64,000 bases of DNA from an uncultured Acetatifactor sp. (GCA_949840935.1 CATKXX010000015.1:1-64000), one strand, 5' to 3'. Counted from the stretch's first letter, positions 37,840 to 47,544 are shown. The notes: generated by a model from the sequence alone, not told the origin. Translations and numbers: made by a program.

Positions 37840-38247
37840 GTGGAAACAATGATGAATATTGCTTTGATCGCACATGATGCCAAGAAAAAGCTCATGCAGA
37901 ATTTCTGTATAGCTTACAGGGGCATCCTGAGCAAAAACGATCTGTATGCAACCGGGACTACCGGGCGCCTGATCGAGGAGGTTACAAATCTGAGCATTCA
38001 TAAATACCTGGCGGGACATTTGGGAGGAGAGCAGCAGATTGGCGCACAGATTGAGCATAACCAGATCGATCTTGTGATCTTTCTGAGGGATCCTCTGACA
38101 CCCAAGCCCCATGAACCGGATGTGAACAACGTCATCAAGCTCTGCGATATGTACAATATACCTCTGGCGACCAATCTTGCCAGTGCGGAACTGTTGATAA
38201 AGTCCCTTGACAGAGGAGATTTAGAGTGGCGTGAAATGTACAGGTAG
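37840..38247 (+). CDS. mgsA: methylglyoxal synthase
   Basis: [42 protein letters not shown]. Confidence 0.97.
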   Translation: METMMNIALIAHDAKKKLMQNFCIAYRGILSKNDLYATGTTGRLIEEVTNLSIHKYLAGHLGGEQQIGAQIEHNQIDLVIFLRDPLTPKPHEPDVNNVIKLCDMYNIPLATNLASAELLIKSLDRGDLEWREMYR

Positions 38248-38254
38248 AAAGAAG

Positions 38255-39220
38255 ATGAAAAAGGCTCTGTGCCTGATCTGTGTCTGCATGGCCTTCTTTA
38301 CAGGCTGTGGCAGCCTGCCTTATGACATGGCATACGATACAGGGTCAAAGATCAGCAGCTTTAATGTAGTGTCCGGGCAGGACAGGAATGTAGCGAAGAC
38401 CTTCGCGTCCGGATTGTGCGTGGTGACGGAGGACGTCACAGATGATGAAAATGTGGATATGGAACATGTGGCGGCGGCAGTCCTCTTTGACCTGAACAGC
38501 CGGGAGGTTCTTTATTCTAAGAGTGCCCATGAGATCCTGCATCCTGCCAGTCTGACAAAGGTGATGACAGCCCTGGTGGCGTTGCAGCACGGCAGCCTGG
38601 ATCAGCAGCTGACTGCCACTCCGACAGTCAATATTACAGAGGCCGGGGCCCAGCTCTGCGGGCTGAAAAGCGGGGATTCCATGACCCTGGATCAGGCGCT
38701 GCGGATCCTGTTAGTCTATTCGGCCAATGACGTCGCCATGCTCATTGCGGAGAATATTGGCGGCACGGTGGAAAATTTTGTGGAGATGATGAACCGGGAG
38801 GCGAGGAGGCTGGGGGCTACCAACACCCACTTTGCAAATCCCCATGGCCTGACGGAGGAGGAGCATTACACCACGGCCTATGACCTGTATCTGATTCTCA
38901 ATGAAGCGGTCAAATATGAGACTTTTAATGAAATCATACAGATGTCGTCATACCAGACCACTTATTTTGACAAGAACGGCAAGGAGAAGACCTTTGACAA
39001 GACTACCACCAATCTGTTTGTAAGGGGCGATTACCAGCCTCCGGCAAACGTGAATGTCATCGGGGGAAAGACGGGCACCACTAAGGCTGCAGGCCACTGT
39101 CTTATGTTGTTTTCAAGGGATTCCGGGGGAGCGCCATATATATCCGTTATTTTGGGTTCGGAAGGAACGGAGACCCTGTACAGGGAGATGACGGACCTGC
39201 TGGACGAGATTAATAAATAG
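38255..39220 (+). CDS. D-alanyl-D-alanine carboxypeptidase (peptidase S11), lipoprotein-like signal
   Basis: AFFTGC lipobox; HPASLTKVMTAL (SxxK), YSANDVA (SxN), GGKTGTTKAAG (KTG). Confidence 0.93.
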   Translation: MKKALCLICVCMAFFTGCGSLPYDMAYDTGSKISSFNVVSGQDRNVAKTFASGLCVVTEDVTDDENVDMEHVAAAVLFDLNSREVLYSKSAHEILHPASLTKVMTALVALQHGSLDQQLTATPTVNITEAGAQLCGLKSGDSMTLDQALRILLVYSANDVAMLIAENIGGTVENFVEMMNREARRLGATNTHFANPHGLTEEEHYTTAYDLYLILNEAVKYETFNEIIQMSSYQTTYFDKNGKEKTFDKTTTNLFVRGDYQPPANVNVIGGKTGTTKAAGHCLMLFSRDSGGAPYISVILGSEGTETLYREMTDLLDEINK

Positions 39221-39223
39221 TAG

Positions 39224-39252
39224 TTGTTTTTTATGCCATTTTCAACTATAAT
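39224..39252 (+). promoter_or_regulatory. promoter for the PilT-like P-loop gene
   Basis: TTGTTT - 17 bp - TATAAT. Confidence 0.5.
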
Positions 39253-39298
39253 AAAAATACGAGCAGTAATACTAAAATTACTATAGGAGGGTATTCCA

Positions 39299-39718
39299 AT
39301 GGTTCAGCTGATTGTAGGTAAAAAGGGTAAGGGTAAGACAAAGCAGTTATTAGATAAGGTAAACAGCGAGATCAGGGAGATTTCCGGTAATATCGTATAT
39401 CTGGATAAGAGCACCAAGCATATGTATGAGTTAAATAATAAGGTGCGTCTTATCGATGTATCTCAGTGTGCCATTGAGAACAGCAGTGAATTTGTTGGTT
39501 TTGTGTGCGGCATACTCTCTCAGGATCATGATCTGCAGCAGATGTATTTTGACAGCTTCCTGAAGATTTCCCATCTGGAGGATCAGGATATTACCAGCAC
39601 TGTGGAGAAGCTGGAGAGACTTAGCAAAATTTTTGATGTTACTTTCATATTAAGTATTTCTAAGGATGAAGACGAGCTCCCCGCGGCATTAAAGGACAAG
39701 GTTATCATTTCCCTGTAG
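39299..39718 (+). CDS. small P-loop protein (annotated PilT-like in related genomes)
   Basis: MVQLIVGKKGKGKTKQLLDKVN Walker A-like N-terminus. Confidence 0.75.
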   Translation: MVQLIVGKKGKGKTKQLLDKVNSEIREISGNIVYLDKSTKHMYELNNKVRLIDVSQCAIENSSEFVGFVCGILSQDHDLQQMYFDSFLKISHLEDQDITSTVEKLERLSKIFDVTFILSISKDEDELPAALKDKVIISL

Positions 39719-39777
39719 GCGGCAGGATTGGTCTGGACAGTTTAAATATTTACAGTTTTATAAATGCAAGTGTTATA

Positions 39778-39808
39778 AAGCCTCGGATGACAACCGGGGC
39801 TTTGTTTT
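39778..39808 (+). terminator. intrinsic terminator
   Basis: aagcctcggatgacaaccggggctttgtttt. Confidence 0.65.
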
Positions 39809-39821
39809 GGAGGCAGTTTTT

Positions 39822-41729
39822 GTGGCAAAGAGAGCATCGGGCAGGGCAGGTACGGGAAGAAGATCGGCGCGCGGCGCGAACAGGGGCACATCGGCCAGGG
39901 TATCGGGGAACGCATCAAACAGAAGCACTTCAGGGAATGCATCGGCCAGGGCGGGCAGAGGCGCGTCAGGGAACGCATCGGCCAGAGCGGGCAGGGGCGC
40001 ATCAGGGCGGCCGTCGGGGAATGCATCGGCCAGGCCGTCAGGAAGCATTTCGGACATGCCGGGCAGGGGCGCGTCGGGCAGAGCGTCAGGAAGCATTTCG
40101 GACATGCCGGGCAGGGGCGCGTCGGACAGGGCGTCAGGAAGCATTTCGGACATGTCGGGCAGGGGCGCGTCGGACAGGGTGTTGGAGAGAGCGTCGGACG
40201 GGCGGCCGGGCCGGGCATCCGGAAACGCATCGGACAGAGCGGGCAGAGGTTCATCGGAAAGGGCATCGGGGAACGCCAGGCAGGGAAGGAATACGACTGA
40301 CAGGCCGGACAGGAAGGGAGCTGACAGATCCCCGAAAGAGCCGGAAAAGATTAAAAAGTACCGCAGGCCCTTAAACCTGAACATCGGCATGGTTATTTTT
40401 GCCGTGATTTTTGTCTATGTGCTGGTCTGTGTGGTCATGTATTTTCAGACAAGCCATATTGTGCGCTATGAGGTTCAGGAGGGATCGCTGGCTACAAACA
40501 ATATCTATCGGGGCGTCGTTATCCGGGAGGAAAGCGTTGTGTGCACTACCACTGCAGGATATGTCAATTATTATGCCAGAGAGGGCGAACGCGTGGCGAA
40601 GAACGATCTGGTATATGTGGTGGACGAGACGGGACGTCTCAACGAAGAGCTCGAAGGGATGAACATGGGGGAAAATTCCCTGAGTGAGAGGGAGCTGGCT
40701 GAATTTAGAAATGAGATAGTAAATTTCGTTCATGGCTTTGATACCGTTCACTTTGACAATACATATGATTTCAAGTATTCTTTAAAGAATACGGTACTCA
40801 AGCTGGCAAATGTAAATATGCTGCAGAGCGTCAATGACCTGAACGGTGCAACGGGTGCTAATGTGGTCAATTATTCCAACGCTCCCTGCTCGGGAATTGT
40901 GGCATACTGGGTCGATGGGCTCGAGGGGCTTTCGCCTCAGGATGTGACTGCCGGGCTCCTGGAGGGGGAAAATTACGAGAAGACACAGTTTATCGGTAAT
41001 TCGCTGATGGCGGCTGGGGATCCAGCTTATAAGCTTTCTACCAGTGAAATCTGGTCTCTTGTGATTCCCGTGGATGCGGAAAGAGGCGTGCAGCTGCAGG
41101 AGGAGGATTATGTAAAGGTGCGTTTTCTGAAGAACCAGTACGAGTCCTGGGGAAAGGTGAACCTGCTTACCAACGGTGACGGCAATACCTACCTGCAGCT
41201 TACCTTTAATAATTCCATGGTGAGCTTTATTTCAGACAGGTTTCTGGATGTGGAGCTGATCGTGGAGGATGAGACCGGCTTGAAGATACCGGTATCCTCC
41301 ATTGTACAGAAGGAATTCTTCCTGATCCCGGAGGAATATGTGATTCTCGGAGGAAGCAATGGAGGCGAGAGCATCATGCGTCAGTGTTTCCTGGAGGACG
41401 GGACCATATCCAGCGAGATCATGGAGATTGAGGTATACAATTTTGACGAGGAAAACCGGGAATACTATGTGGACAGTTCCATACTGGATGTGGGCGATAC
41501 GCTGTATAAGCTGGACAGCCAGGAGACCTTTACCGTGAGCAAGCGGGCCACGCTCATCGGCGTATACAACATGAACAAGGGGTACGCTGATTTCAAGCAG
41601 ATCAGTATTTTATACCAGAATGACGAATATGCCATCGTAATGCCCAATACGAAATATGGCCTGAGCGTATACGATTATATTGTGCTGGATGCAGATTCGG
41701 TTAATGATGATCAATTTATCAATCAGTAA
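39822..41729 (+). CDS. HlyD-family-like membrane protein with long Arg/Gly/Ser-rich N-terminal tail
   Basis: GTG start 8 nt after ggagg; low-complexity N-terminus, one TM (IGMVIFAVIFVYVLVCVVMYF), then barrel-sandwich-like AGYVNYYAREGERVAKNDLVYVVDE. Confidence 0.8.
   Translation: MAKRASGRAGTGRRSARGANRGTSARVSGNASNRSTSGNASARAGRGASGNASARAGRGASGRPSGNASARPSGSISDMPGRGASGRASGSISDMPGRGASDRASGSISDMSGRGASDRVLERASDGRPGRASGNASDRAGRGSSERASGNARQGRNTTDRPDRKGADRSPKEPEKIKKYRRPLNLNIGMVIFAVIFVYVLVCVVMYFQTSHIVRYEVQEGSLATNNIYRGVVIREESVVCTTTAGYVNYYAREGERVAKNDLVYVVDETGRLNEELEGMNMGENSLSERELAEFRNEIVNFVHGFDTVHFDNTYDFKYSLKNTVLKLANVNMLQSVNDLNGATGANVVNYSNAPCSGIVAYWVDGLEGLSPQDVTAGLLEGENYEKTQFIGNSLMAAGDPAYKLSTSEIWSLVIPVDAERGVQLQEEDYVKVRFLKNQYESWGKVNLLTNGDGNTYLQLTFNNSMVSFISDRFLDVELIVEDETGLKIPVSSIVQKEFFLIPEEYVILGGSNGGESIMRQCFLEDGTISSEIMEIEVYNFDEENREYYVDSSILDVGDTLYKLDSQETFTVSKRATLIGVYNMNKGYADFKQISILYQNDEYAIVMPNTKYGLSVYDYIVLDADSVNDDQFINQ
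39933..40004 (+). repeat. two in-frame 36-bp coding repeats (GNASARAGRGAS x2)
   Basis: 39933-39968 and 39969-40004 nearly identical. Confidence 0.75.
40038..40181 (+). repeat. three in-frame 48-bp coding repeats (SGSISDMPGRGAS-R-A type)
   Basis: tcaggaagcatttcggacat starts at 40038, 40086 and 40134. Confidence 0.9.
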
Positions 41730-41742
41730 TGGAGGCTTGTAA

Positions 41743-42450
41743 ATGATTCGTGACAATTTGGAGCAGGTACAACAAAGGATAAAGGAGGCTTGTGAGAATG
41801 CCGGGCGCGATGAGAAGGAGGTAACTCTTGTCTCTGTCAGCAAGACAAAGCCTCTGTCCATGCTGCAGGAGGCTTACGAGGCGGGAGTCAGAGACTTCGG
41901 CGAGAACAAGGTTCAGGAGCTGATGGAGAAAATCCCGGAAATGCCCGGGGATGTGCGCTGGCATATGATCGGACATCTGCAGCGAAACAAGGTGAAGTAC
42001 ATTGTTGGAAAGGTATTCCTTATCCACAGCGTGGATTCCCTGCGGCTTGCGGAGGAGATCAGCAGGGAGGCATGCAGGCAGAATACGGATGTAAATATCC
42101 TGCTGGAGGTCAATGTGGCGGAGGAGGAAAGTAAATTCGGAATTACACTGGAGGAGACAGAGGAGCTTGTACGAAAGGCTTCAGAATTGCCCGGAATTCA
42201 CGTCTGCGGGCTTATGACCATTGCCCCTTTTGTTGAAAATGCAGAAGATAATCGTCAGTATTTTAGAAAACTGAAACAATTGTCTGTTGACATAGGAAGG
42301 AAAAACATTGATAATGTTAGTATGAATGTGCTGTCGATGGGTATGACAGGAGATTATCCCGTAGCTGTGGAGGAGGGCGCCACCTGTGTCCGGGTGGGGA
42401 CCGGTATTTTCGGAGAGCGGGATTATGTGAAAGGCATGGTAATTGCATGA
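41743..42450 (+). CDS. YggS family pyridoxal phosphate-dependent protein
   Basis: LVSVSKTKPLSMLQEAYEAGVRDFGENKVQE, WHMIGHLQRNKVKYI, LSMGMTGDYPVAVEEGATCVRVGTGIFG. Confidence 0.97.
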   Translation: MIRDNLEQVQQRIKEACENAGRDEKEVTLVSVSKTKPLSMLQEAYEAGVRDFGENKVQELMEKIPEMPGDVRWHMIGHLQRNKVKYIVGKVFLIHSVDSLRLAEEISREACRQNTDVNILLEVNVAEEESKFGITLEETEELVRKASELPGIHVCGLMTIAPFVENAEDNRQYFRKLKQLSVDIGRKNIDNVSMNVLSMGMTGDYPVAVEEGATCVRVGTGIFGERDYVKGMVIA

Positions 42451-42974
42451 GTGTAATGGACAAATTCTTGAATTATATGAAACTGAACGGTGAAGATGAC
42501 GATGACGAATACTATGATGATGAGTATCTGGATGACGAGGAGGATTTAGAGCCTGCACCAAAGAAGACGGCTTCCTCCAGGGCAAAGGATATGGATACAT
42601 ATGAGGATCCCGGCGTGGTAAAGAGGCCGGCTTCCGGGAATAAGATCACCCCGATCAACAAGCCCTCCACCAGGCGTATGAACAACGGCACCGGAATGGA
42701 AGTCTGCGTTATCAAGCCCACCTCTGTGGAGGAGGCCCGCGAGATTACGGAGACACTTCTGGCGAACCGTACCGTAGTGCTGAATCTGGAGGGGCTGGAC
42801 GTAGATATTGCCCAGCGGATCATTGACTTTACCAGCGGCTCCTGCTTCGCAATCGGAGGCAACCTGCAGAAGATTTCCCATTATATCTTTATAATCACCC
42901 CGGCCAGTGTGGATATTTCCGGGGATTTCCAGGATATTTTCGGGAATTCCTTTGAGATGCCGCTGAATAACTGA
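42447..42974 (+). CDS. sepF: cell division protein SepF
   Basis: VCVIKPTSVEEAREITETLLANRTVVLNLEGLDVDIAQRIIDFTSGSCFAIGG. Confidence 0.96.
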   Translation: MSVMDKFLNYMKLNGEDDDDEYYDDEYLDDEEDLEPAPKKTASSRAKDMDTYEDPGVVKRPASGNKITPINKPSTRRMNNGTGMEVCVIKPTSVEEAREITETLLANRTVVLNLEGLDVDIAQRIIDFTSGSCFAIGGNLQKISHYIFIITPASVDISGDFQDIFGNSFEMPLNN

Positions 42975-43027
42975 TGCGGTAAATGACAATACGATACTGA
43001 TAAAGTGACAGATAAGAAAGGATGGCC

Positions 43028-44137
43028 ATGTCAGAAAGACTACCGGTACTTTACAATAGAAAGCCCTGTTATGATATTGTGTTCACCCAGTCCTTTGATG
43101 AATTGTGGGGTGAATTGGAAGCGTTGGGCTGTGGGGACAGGAAACTCTGTATTGTGACAGATTCCCGGGTGGACGAGCTGTACGGCGATGCTGTGCTAAC
43201 GCTTCTGGAGGGAAAATGTGCGGGTGCTGTCAAGTATGTCTTTCCCAACGGGGAGGAGAATAAGACGCTGGATACGGTAAAGGGTGTTTACCGATTCCTG
43301 ATCGAGGAAGGGTTTGAGCGCAGGGATATGCTGATAGCGCTTGGCGGCGGCGTGGTGGGCGATCTCACGGGATACACGGCGGCCACTTACCTGAGAGGAA
43401 TTGACTTTGTACAGATTCCCACCACCCTGCTCTCCCAGGCGGACAGCAGTATCGGCGGTAAGACAGGTGTGGATTTTGACGGTTATAAGAATATGGTGGG
43501 GGCTTTTAAGATGCCCCGTCTGGTGTATATGAACCTGGCTGTGCTGGCTACCCTGGAGGACAGGCAGTTCTTTTCCGGCTTTGCGGAGGTCATGAAGCAC
43601 GGGCTGATCAGAGACAGCCTGTTCTACGAGTGGTTGATTGAAAATATGTATGAGATCTGCGAGCGCGACCTGGATGTGCTGCAGGAAATGCTGAAGCGAA
43701 GCTGTGGTGTGAAGAAGCTTGTGGTGGAGAAGGATCCCACGGAAAAAGGGGACAGAGCGCTGTTGAACCTGGGCCATACCATCGGCCATGCCATTGAAAA
43801 GTATAAGGATTTCCAGCTGTATCATGGAGAATGTGTGGCGCTGGGCTGTGTGGCGGCGGCATATATTTCCTGGAAAAAGGGAATGCTTTCCATGGAGGAA
43901 TATTACGAGATCAGGGATATGTTCGTGCCCTTTAACCTTCCGATTTCCATAGAGGACATCAATCCCCGGGAAATCCTGCGACTGACCAGGTCGGACAAAA
44001 AGATGGAAGCGGGGAAGATTAAATTTGTCCTGCTGAAAAGGATTGGCAGGGCGGTGATAGACAGGTCTGTTACGGAGGAGGAAATACTGGCCGCCGTCAA
44101 CGAGATTTATTTCAGCGAAGAGGATGCCCATGAATAA
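43028..44137 (+). CDS. aroB: 3-dehydroquinate synthase
   Basis: ALGGGVVGDLTGYTAATYLRGIDFVQIPTTLLSQADSSIGGKTGVDF, NLGHTIGHAIE. Confidence 0.98.
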   Translation: MSERLPVLYNRKPCYDIVFTQSFDELWGELEALGCGDRKLCIVTDSRVDELYGDAVLTLLEGKCAGAVKYVFPNGEENKTLDTVKGVYRFLIEEGFERRDMLIALGGGVVGDLTGYTAATYLRGIDFVQIPTTLLSQADSSIGGKTGVDFDGYKNMVGAFKMPRLVYMNLAVLATLEDRQFFSGFAEVMKHGLIRDSLFYEWLIENMYEICERDLDVLQEMLKRSCGVKKLVVEKDPTEKGDRALLNLGHTIGHAIEKYKDFQLYHGECVALGCVAAAYISWKKGMLSMEEYYEIRDMFVPFNLPISIEDINPREILRLTRSDKKMEAGKIKFVLLKRIGRAVIDRSVTEEEILAAVNEIYFSEEDAHE

Positions 44138-44654
44138 AAGAGTAAAGATGTTATTGATCGATGCTGTCATTATAGCGGTATTGCTGACCTTTGACCAGTT
44201 TACCAAAAGGCTTGCCATCCTGTATCTGAAGAACAATCCGGCGGTAGTGCTGATAGACGGGGTGCTGGAGCTGCAGTATCTGGAAAACAGGGGATCCGCT
44301 TTCGGGATGCTGCAGAATCAGAAATTTTTCATCCTGTTTGTGGGAATCGTATTCCTTATGGTAATCCTGTTTTTTCTGTTCAAGCTGCCGGATCATAAGA
44401 AATACGATATTGTCCATGTGCTGCTGTCCGTTGTGATCGCGGGCGGGATTGGCAATATGATAGACAGGTTCCGGTTTGATTATGTTGTGGATTTTATTTC
44501 CTTTATCCTGATCAACTATCCGATCTTCAATGTAGCTGACTGCTATATTGTAGTGGCGATGATCGGGCTGTTTATTTTGTTTGCCTTCGTGTTCAAGGAG
44601 AAGGATTTGGAATTTCTGAATTTTAAACAGAGCCGGTATCGGATGAAGGAATAA
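44130..44654 (+). CDS. lspA: lipoprotein signal peptidase (signal peptidase II)
   Basis: DQFTKRLA, LENRGSAFGML, GGIGNMIDRFRFDYVVDFI, FNVADCYI. Confidence 0.97.
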   Translation: MNKRVKMLLIDAVIIAVLLTFDQFTKRLAILYLKNNPAVVLIDGVLELQYLENRGSAFGMLQNQKFFILFVGIVFLMVILFFLFKLPDHKKYDIVHVLLSVVIAGGIGNMIDRFRFDYVVDFISFILINYPIFNVADCYIVVAMIGLFILFAFVFKEKDLEFLNFKQSRYRMKE

Positions 44655-44677
44655 ATGAGACAGCAGGAGAGGGCCGG

Positions 44678-45586
44678 ATGGAACGGTTTCGGTTTGAGAT
44701 AACAGAGGAGCTGGAGGATGAGAGGATCGATAAGTGTTTGTCGGCGCTTATCGATTCTTTGTCGCGCTCTTTTATCCAGAAGCTCATCAGAGAGGGAGAG
44801 ATCACTGTGGACGGCCGTCCCGTGAAGGGGAGCTATCGGGTGAAGGTAGAGGATATTGTGGAATTTGATCTGCCGGAATCTGTGGAGCCGGATATCGAGC
44901 CGGAAAACATCCCCCTGGACATCCTCTACGAGGATAAAGATGTGATCGTGGTAAACAAGCCCAAGGGGATGGTAGTGCATCCCGCTGCAGGCCATTACAG
45001 CGGTACGCTGGTCAATGCGCTGATGTACCACTGCGGGAGTGAACTTTCCGGCATCAACGGCTGTATGCGCCCGGGGATCGTACACCGTATCGATATGGAT
45101 ACCACGGGTTCGGTCATAGCCTGCAAAAACAACGCCGCCCATCTGTGCCTTGCCAGACAGCTGAAGGAGCATACTGTCAACAGGCGGTATGTGGCAATCT
45201 GCTGCGGCAGCGTAAAGGAAGATGAGGGCACTGTTGACAGGCCCATAGGCCGCCATCCCACAGAACGAAAAAAAATGGCGGTCAATGAGCGGAATGGCAG
45301 GAGGGCGGTGACCCATTACCGTGTCCTGCAGCGTTTTGAAAAGTACACCTATATAGAATGCAGGCTGGAAACCGGGAGAACCCATCAGATCAGGGTACAT
45401 ATGGCGAGTATCGGGCATCCTCTCCTGGGAGATGAAATTTATTCTAACCACAGATCACCTTTCCGCCTGCAGGGACAGACGCTTCACGCAAAAACCCTTG
45501 GATTCATCCACCCCTCTACAGGGGAGTATGTGGAAGTAGAGGCCCCGCTGCCGGAATACTTCCGCCAGTTACTGCTTACTCTGTGA
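44678..45586 (+). CDS. rluD: RluA family pseudouridine synthase
   Basis: S4-like N-terminus, VVNKPKGMVVHPAAGHYSGTLVNAL, PGIVHRIDMDTTGS (diverged HRLDxxTSG motif), ETGRTHQIRVHMASIGHPLLGD. Confidence 0.94.
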   Translation: MERFRFEITEELEDERIDKCLSALIDSLSRSFIQKLIREGEITVDGRPVKGSYRVKVEDIVEFDLPESVEPDIEPENIPLDILYEDKDVIVVNKPKGMVVHPAAGHYSGTLVNALMYHCGSELSGINGCMRPGIVHRIDMDTTGSVIACKNNAAHLCLARQLKEHTVNRRYVAICCGSVKEDEGTVDRPIGRHPTERKKMAVNERNGRRAVTHYRVLQRFEKYTYIECRLETGRTHQIRVHMASIGHPLLGDEIYSNHRSPFRLQGQTLHAKTLGFIHPSTGEYVEVEAPLPEYFRQLLLTL

Positions 45587-45695
45587 CCAGTAACCTTCCG
45601 GCTTACTTATGGAGATCATTTGATTTAATAGTTGCCTGAATTCTTGAAATAGAGTATAATATAATCAGAAAAAACATGGAAAAGGGGTGTGTTAT

Positions 45696-46322
45696 ATGAA
45701 TACAGTTATAACGATTGGCAGACAATTTGGCTCCGCAGGGCGTGAGATCGGGGAAAAGCTTGCGGAATATTTCGGGATTAAATGCTATGATAAAGAGCTG
45801 TTGACCAGGGCTGCCCAGGAGAGCGGCTTTTGTGAGGAAATGATCCAGAACCATGATGAGCGTCCTACTAACTCCTTCCTGTATAATCTGGTCATGGACA
45901 CGTATTCCTTCGGGTACAATGCGTCCTCCTTCGTGGATATGCCCATAAGCCATAAGGTATTCCTGGCACAGTTTGACACCATCAAGAAGATTGCGGACGA
46001 GGGGCCCTGCGTAATCGTGGGCCGTTGTGCAGATTATGCGCTGACGGATTACAAGAATGTGATCAATCTGTTTATCTATGGCAATGAGGAATGCAAGGTG
46101 AAGCGCATTATGAAGAAGTATGAGCTCAGCGAGGCCAAGGCAAGGGATATGATCATCAAGAAGGATAAGCAGCGCCAGAGTTATTACAATTACTATTCCT
46201 CCAAGAAGTGGGGCCGCGCTGACAGCTATGACCTGTGTATCAACAGCAGTGTCCTGGGGGTTGAGGGTACGGTGAAGCTGATCACACAGTATGTGGAGGA
46301 TTTCGAGAAGGCAAACGCTTAA
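45696..46322 (+). CDS. cytidylate kinase-like family protein (copy 1)
   Basis: VITIGRQFGSAGREIGEKLAEYFGIKCYDKELL, VIVGRCADYAL. Confidence 0.92.
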   Translation: MNTVITIGRQFGSAGREIGEKLAEYFGIKCYDKELLTRAAQESGFCEEMIQNHDERPTNSFLYNLVMDTYSFGYNASSFVDMPISHKVFLAQFDTIKKIADEGPCVIVGRCADYALTDYKNVINLFIYGNEECKVKRIMKKYELSEAKARDMIIKKDKQRQSYYNYYSSKKWGRADSYDLCINSSVLGVEGTVKLITQYVEDFEKANA

Positions 46323-46356
46323 AAATATATAATAGCGCATAAATTTGAAATAGGCA

Positions 46357-46386
46357 TTGACAAAATAAGGCACCTCATGCTATGAT
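46357..46386 (+). promoter_or_regulatory. promoter of the rplU operon
   Basis: TTGACA - 18 bp - TATGAT. Confidence 0.65.
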
Positions 46387-46392
46387 ACTACG

Positions 46393-46500
46393 GTATGCCG
46401 CATAACGAGGTAGAAGTGTGTGCACATGGTAATGTGTATGCCACCGAAGTTAGCGAGTAAATGAACGGGAATCTACCGCAGTTCATGAATAGGAGGTGCC
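46393..46500 (+). promoter_or_regulatory. ribosomal protein L21 leader
   Basis: structured 5' UTR between the promoter and rplU (cgcataacgaggtag...ccgaagttagcgag...gaatctaccgcagttcatgaataggaggtgcc), as expected for the L21 leader family. Confidence 0.7.
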
Positions 46501-46505
46501 TTACT

Positions 46506-46811
46506 ATGTACGCAATTATTGCAACAGGCGGAAAACAGTACAAGGTTTCCGAGGGTGATGTGATCAAGGTTGAGAAACTGGACGCAGAAGCCGGGAACAC
46601 TGTTATTTTTGACCAGGTGATCGCAGTAAGTGACGGAACCCTGAAGGTTGGCGAGGACGTTGCAAACGCAAACGTGACTGCAACCGTAATGGAGCAGGGG
46701 AAGGGTAAGAAGGTTATTGTATACAAGTACAAGAGAAAAACCGGATACCATAAAAAGAACGGTCACAGGCAAGCATACACTCAGGTTAAGATTGACAAGA
46801 TCAATGCATAA
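46506..46811 (+). CDS. rplU: 50S ribosomal protein L21
   Basis: [38 protein letters not shown]...[21 protein letters not shown]. Confidence 0.98.
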   Translation: MYAIIATGGKQYKVSEGDVIKVEKLDAEAGNTVIFDQVIAVSDGTLKVGEDVANANVTATVMEQGKGKKVIVYKYKRKTGYHKKNGHRQAYTQVKIDKINA

Positions 46812-46817
46812 TAAGCT

Positions 46818-47150
46818 ATGATAACCGTAGTGATCCGCAGGACAAAGGACCATGCATACAGGGGATTCCTCTGTATGGGACATGCAGAGTATTCAAAGCC
46901 CGGCAAACCGGATGTGGTGTGCGCAGCTGTTTCCGCGCTGACCATCGGGACGGTCAATTCCCTGGAGGAATTGGCGGGAGAACGTCTGAAGGTCAGCCAG
47001 GACGGGAAAACGGGGTATCTCAGATGTGATTTTGAGGGCACTCTGCAGGAAAAGTCCAATTTCCTCATGGATGCCATGACATTTTCGCTGGAAGCCATAA
47101 GCAGGGAATATGGACAGAAGTATTTACAGGTTAAGATAGAGGAGGTGTAA
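46818..47150 (+). CDS. ribosomal-processing cysteine protease Prp
   Basis: GHAEYSKPGKPDVVCAAVSALTIGTVNSLEEL (catalytic H and C), between rplU and rpmA. Confidence 0.94.
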   Translation: MITVVIRRTKDHAYRGFLCMGHAEYSKPGKPDVVCAAVSALTIGTVNSLEELAGERLKVSQDGKTGYLRCDFEGTLQEKSNFLMDAMTFSLEAISREYGQKYLQVKIEEV

Positions 47151-47153
47151 GCC

Positions 47154-47438
47154 ATGTTAAATATGAACCTTCAATTTTTCGCTCATAAAAAGGGAGTGGG
47201 CTCTACCAAGAACGGCAGGGATTCCGAGTCCAAAAGATTAGGTGCGAAGAGAGCTGATGGACAATTCGTAAAGGCAGGAAACATTCTGTACAGACAGCGT
47301 GGAACCAAGATTCACCCCGGCATCAATGTGGGTATCGGCGGCGATGATACCCTGTTTGCATTAGTTGACGGTGTCCTCCGTTTCGAAAGAAAGGGCAGAG
47401 ACAAGAAGCAGGCTTCCGTGTATCCTGTAGAGAAATAA
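47154..47438 (+). CDS. rpmA: 50S ribosomal protein L27 with Prp-cleavable N-terminus
   Basis: [39 protein letters not shown]. Confidence 0.98.
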   Translation: MLNMNLQFFAHKKGVGSTKNGRDSESKRLGAKRADGQFVKAGNILYRQRGTKIHPGINVGIGGDDTLFALVDGVLRFERKGRDKKQASVYPVEK

Positions 47439-47450
47439 TTACGAATCAGG

Positions 47451-47490
47451 CAGGACTTCAAACTAATGATGTTTGAAGTCCTGTTTTTTC
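47451..47490 (+). terminator. intrinsic terminator
   Basis: caggacttcaaac-taatgat-gtttgaagtcctg-tttttt. Confidence 0.9.
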
Positions 47491-47544
47491 CAAGTGGTTT
47501 ATTCCCGCGGGCAATGAGGAAAAGATGACAGATCAGGAGGCAGC

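Noticed and set aside
40038-40181. Possible CRISPR-like array
   Set aside because: Units are directly adjacent with no spacers, in frame within a coding region; tandem coding repeat, not CRISPR.
39742-40390. Repetitive minus-strand and alternate-frame ORFs (PCPTCPKCFL..., SDALPDAPLPGMSEML...)
   Set aside because: They arise from the 36/48-bp coding repeats of the + strand HlyD-like gene, which has the RBS and continues into a TM and conserved domain.
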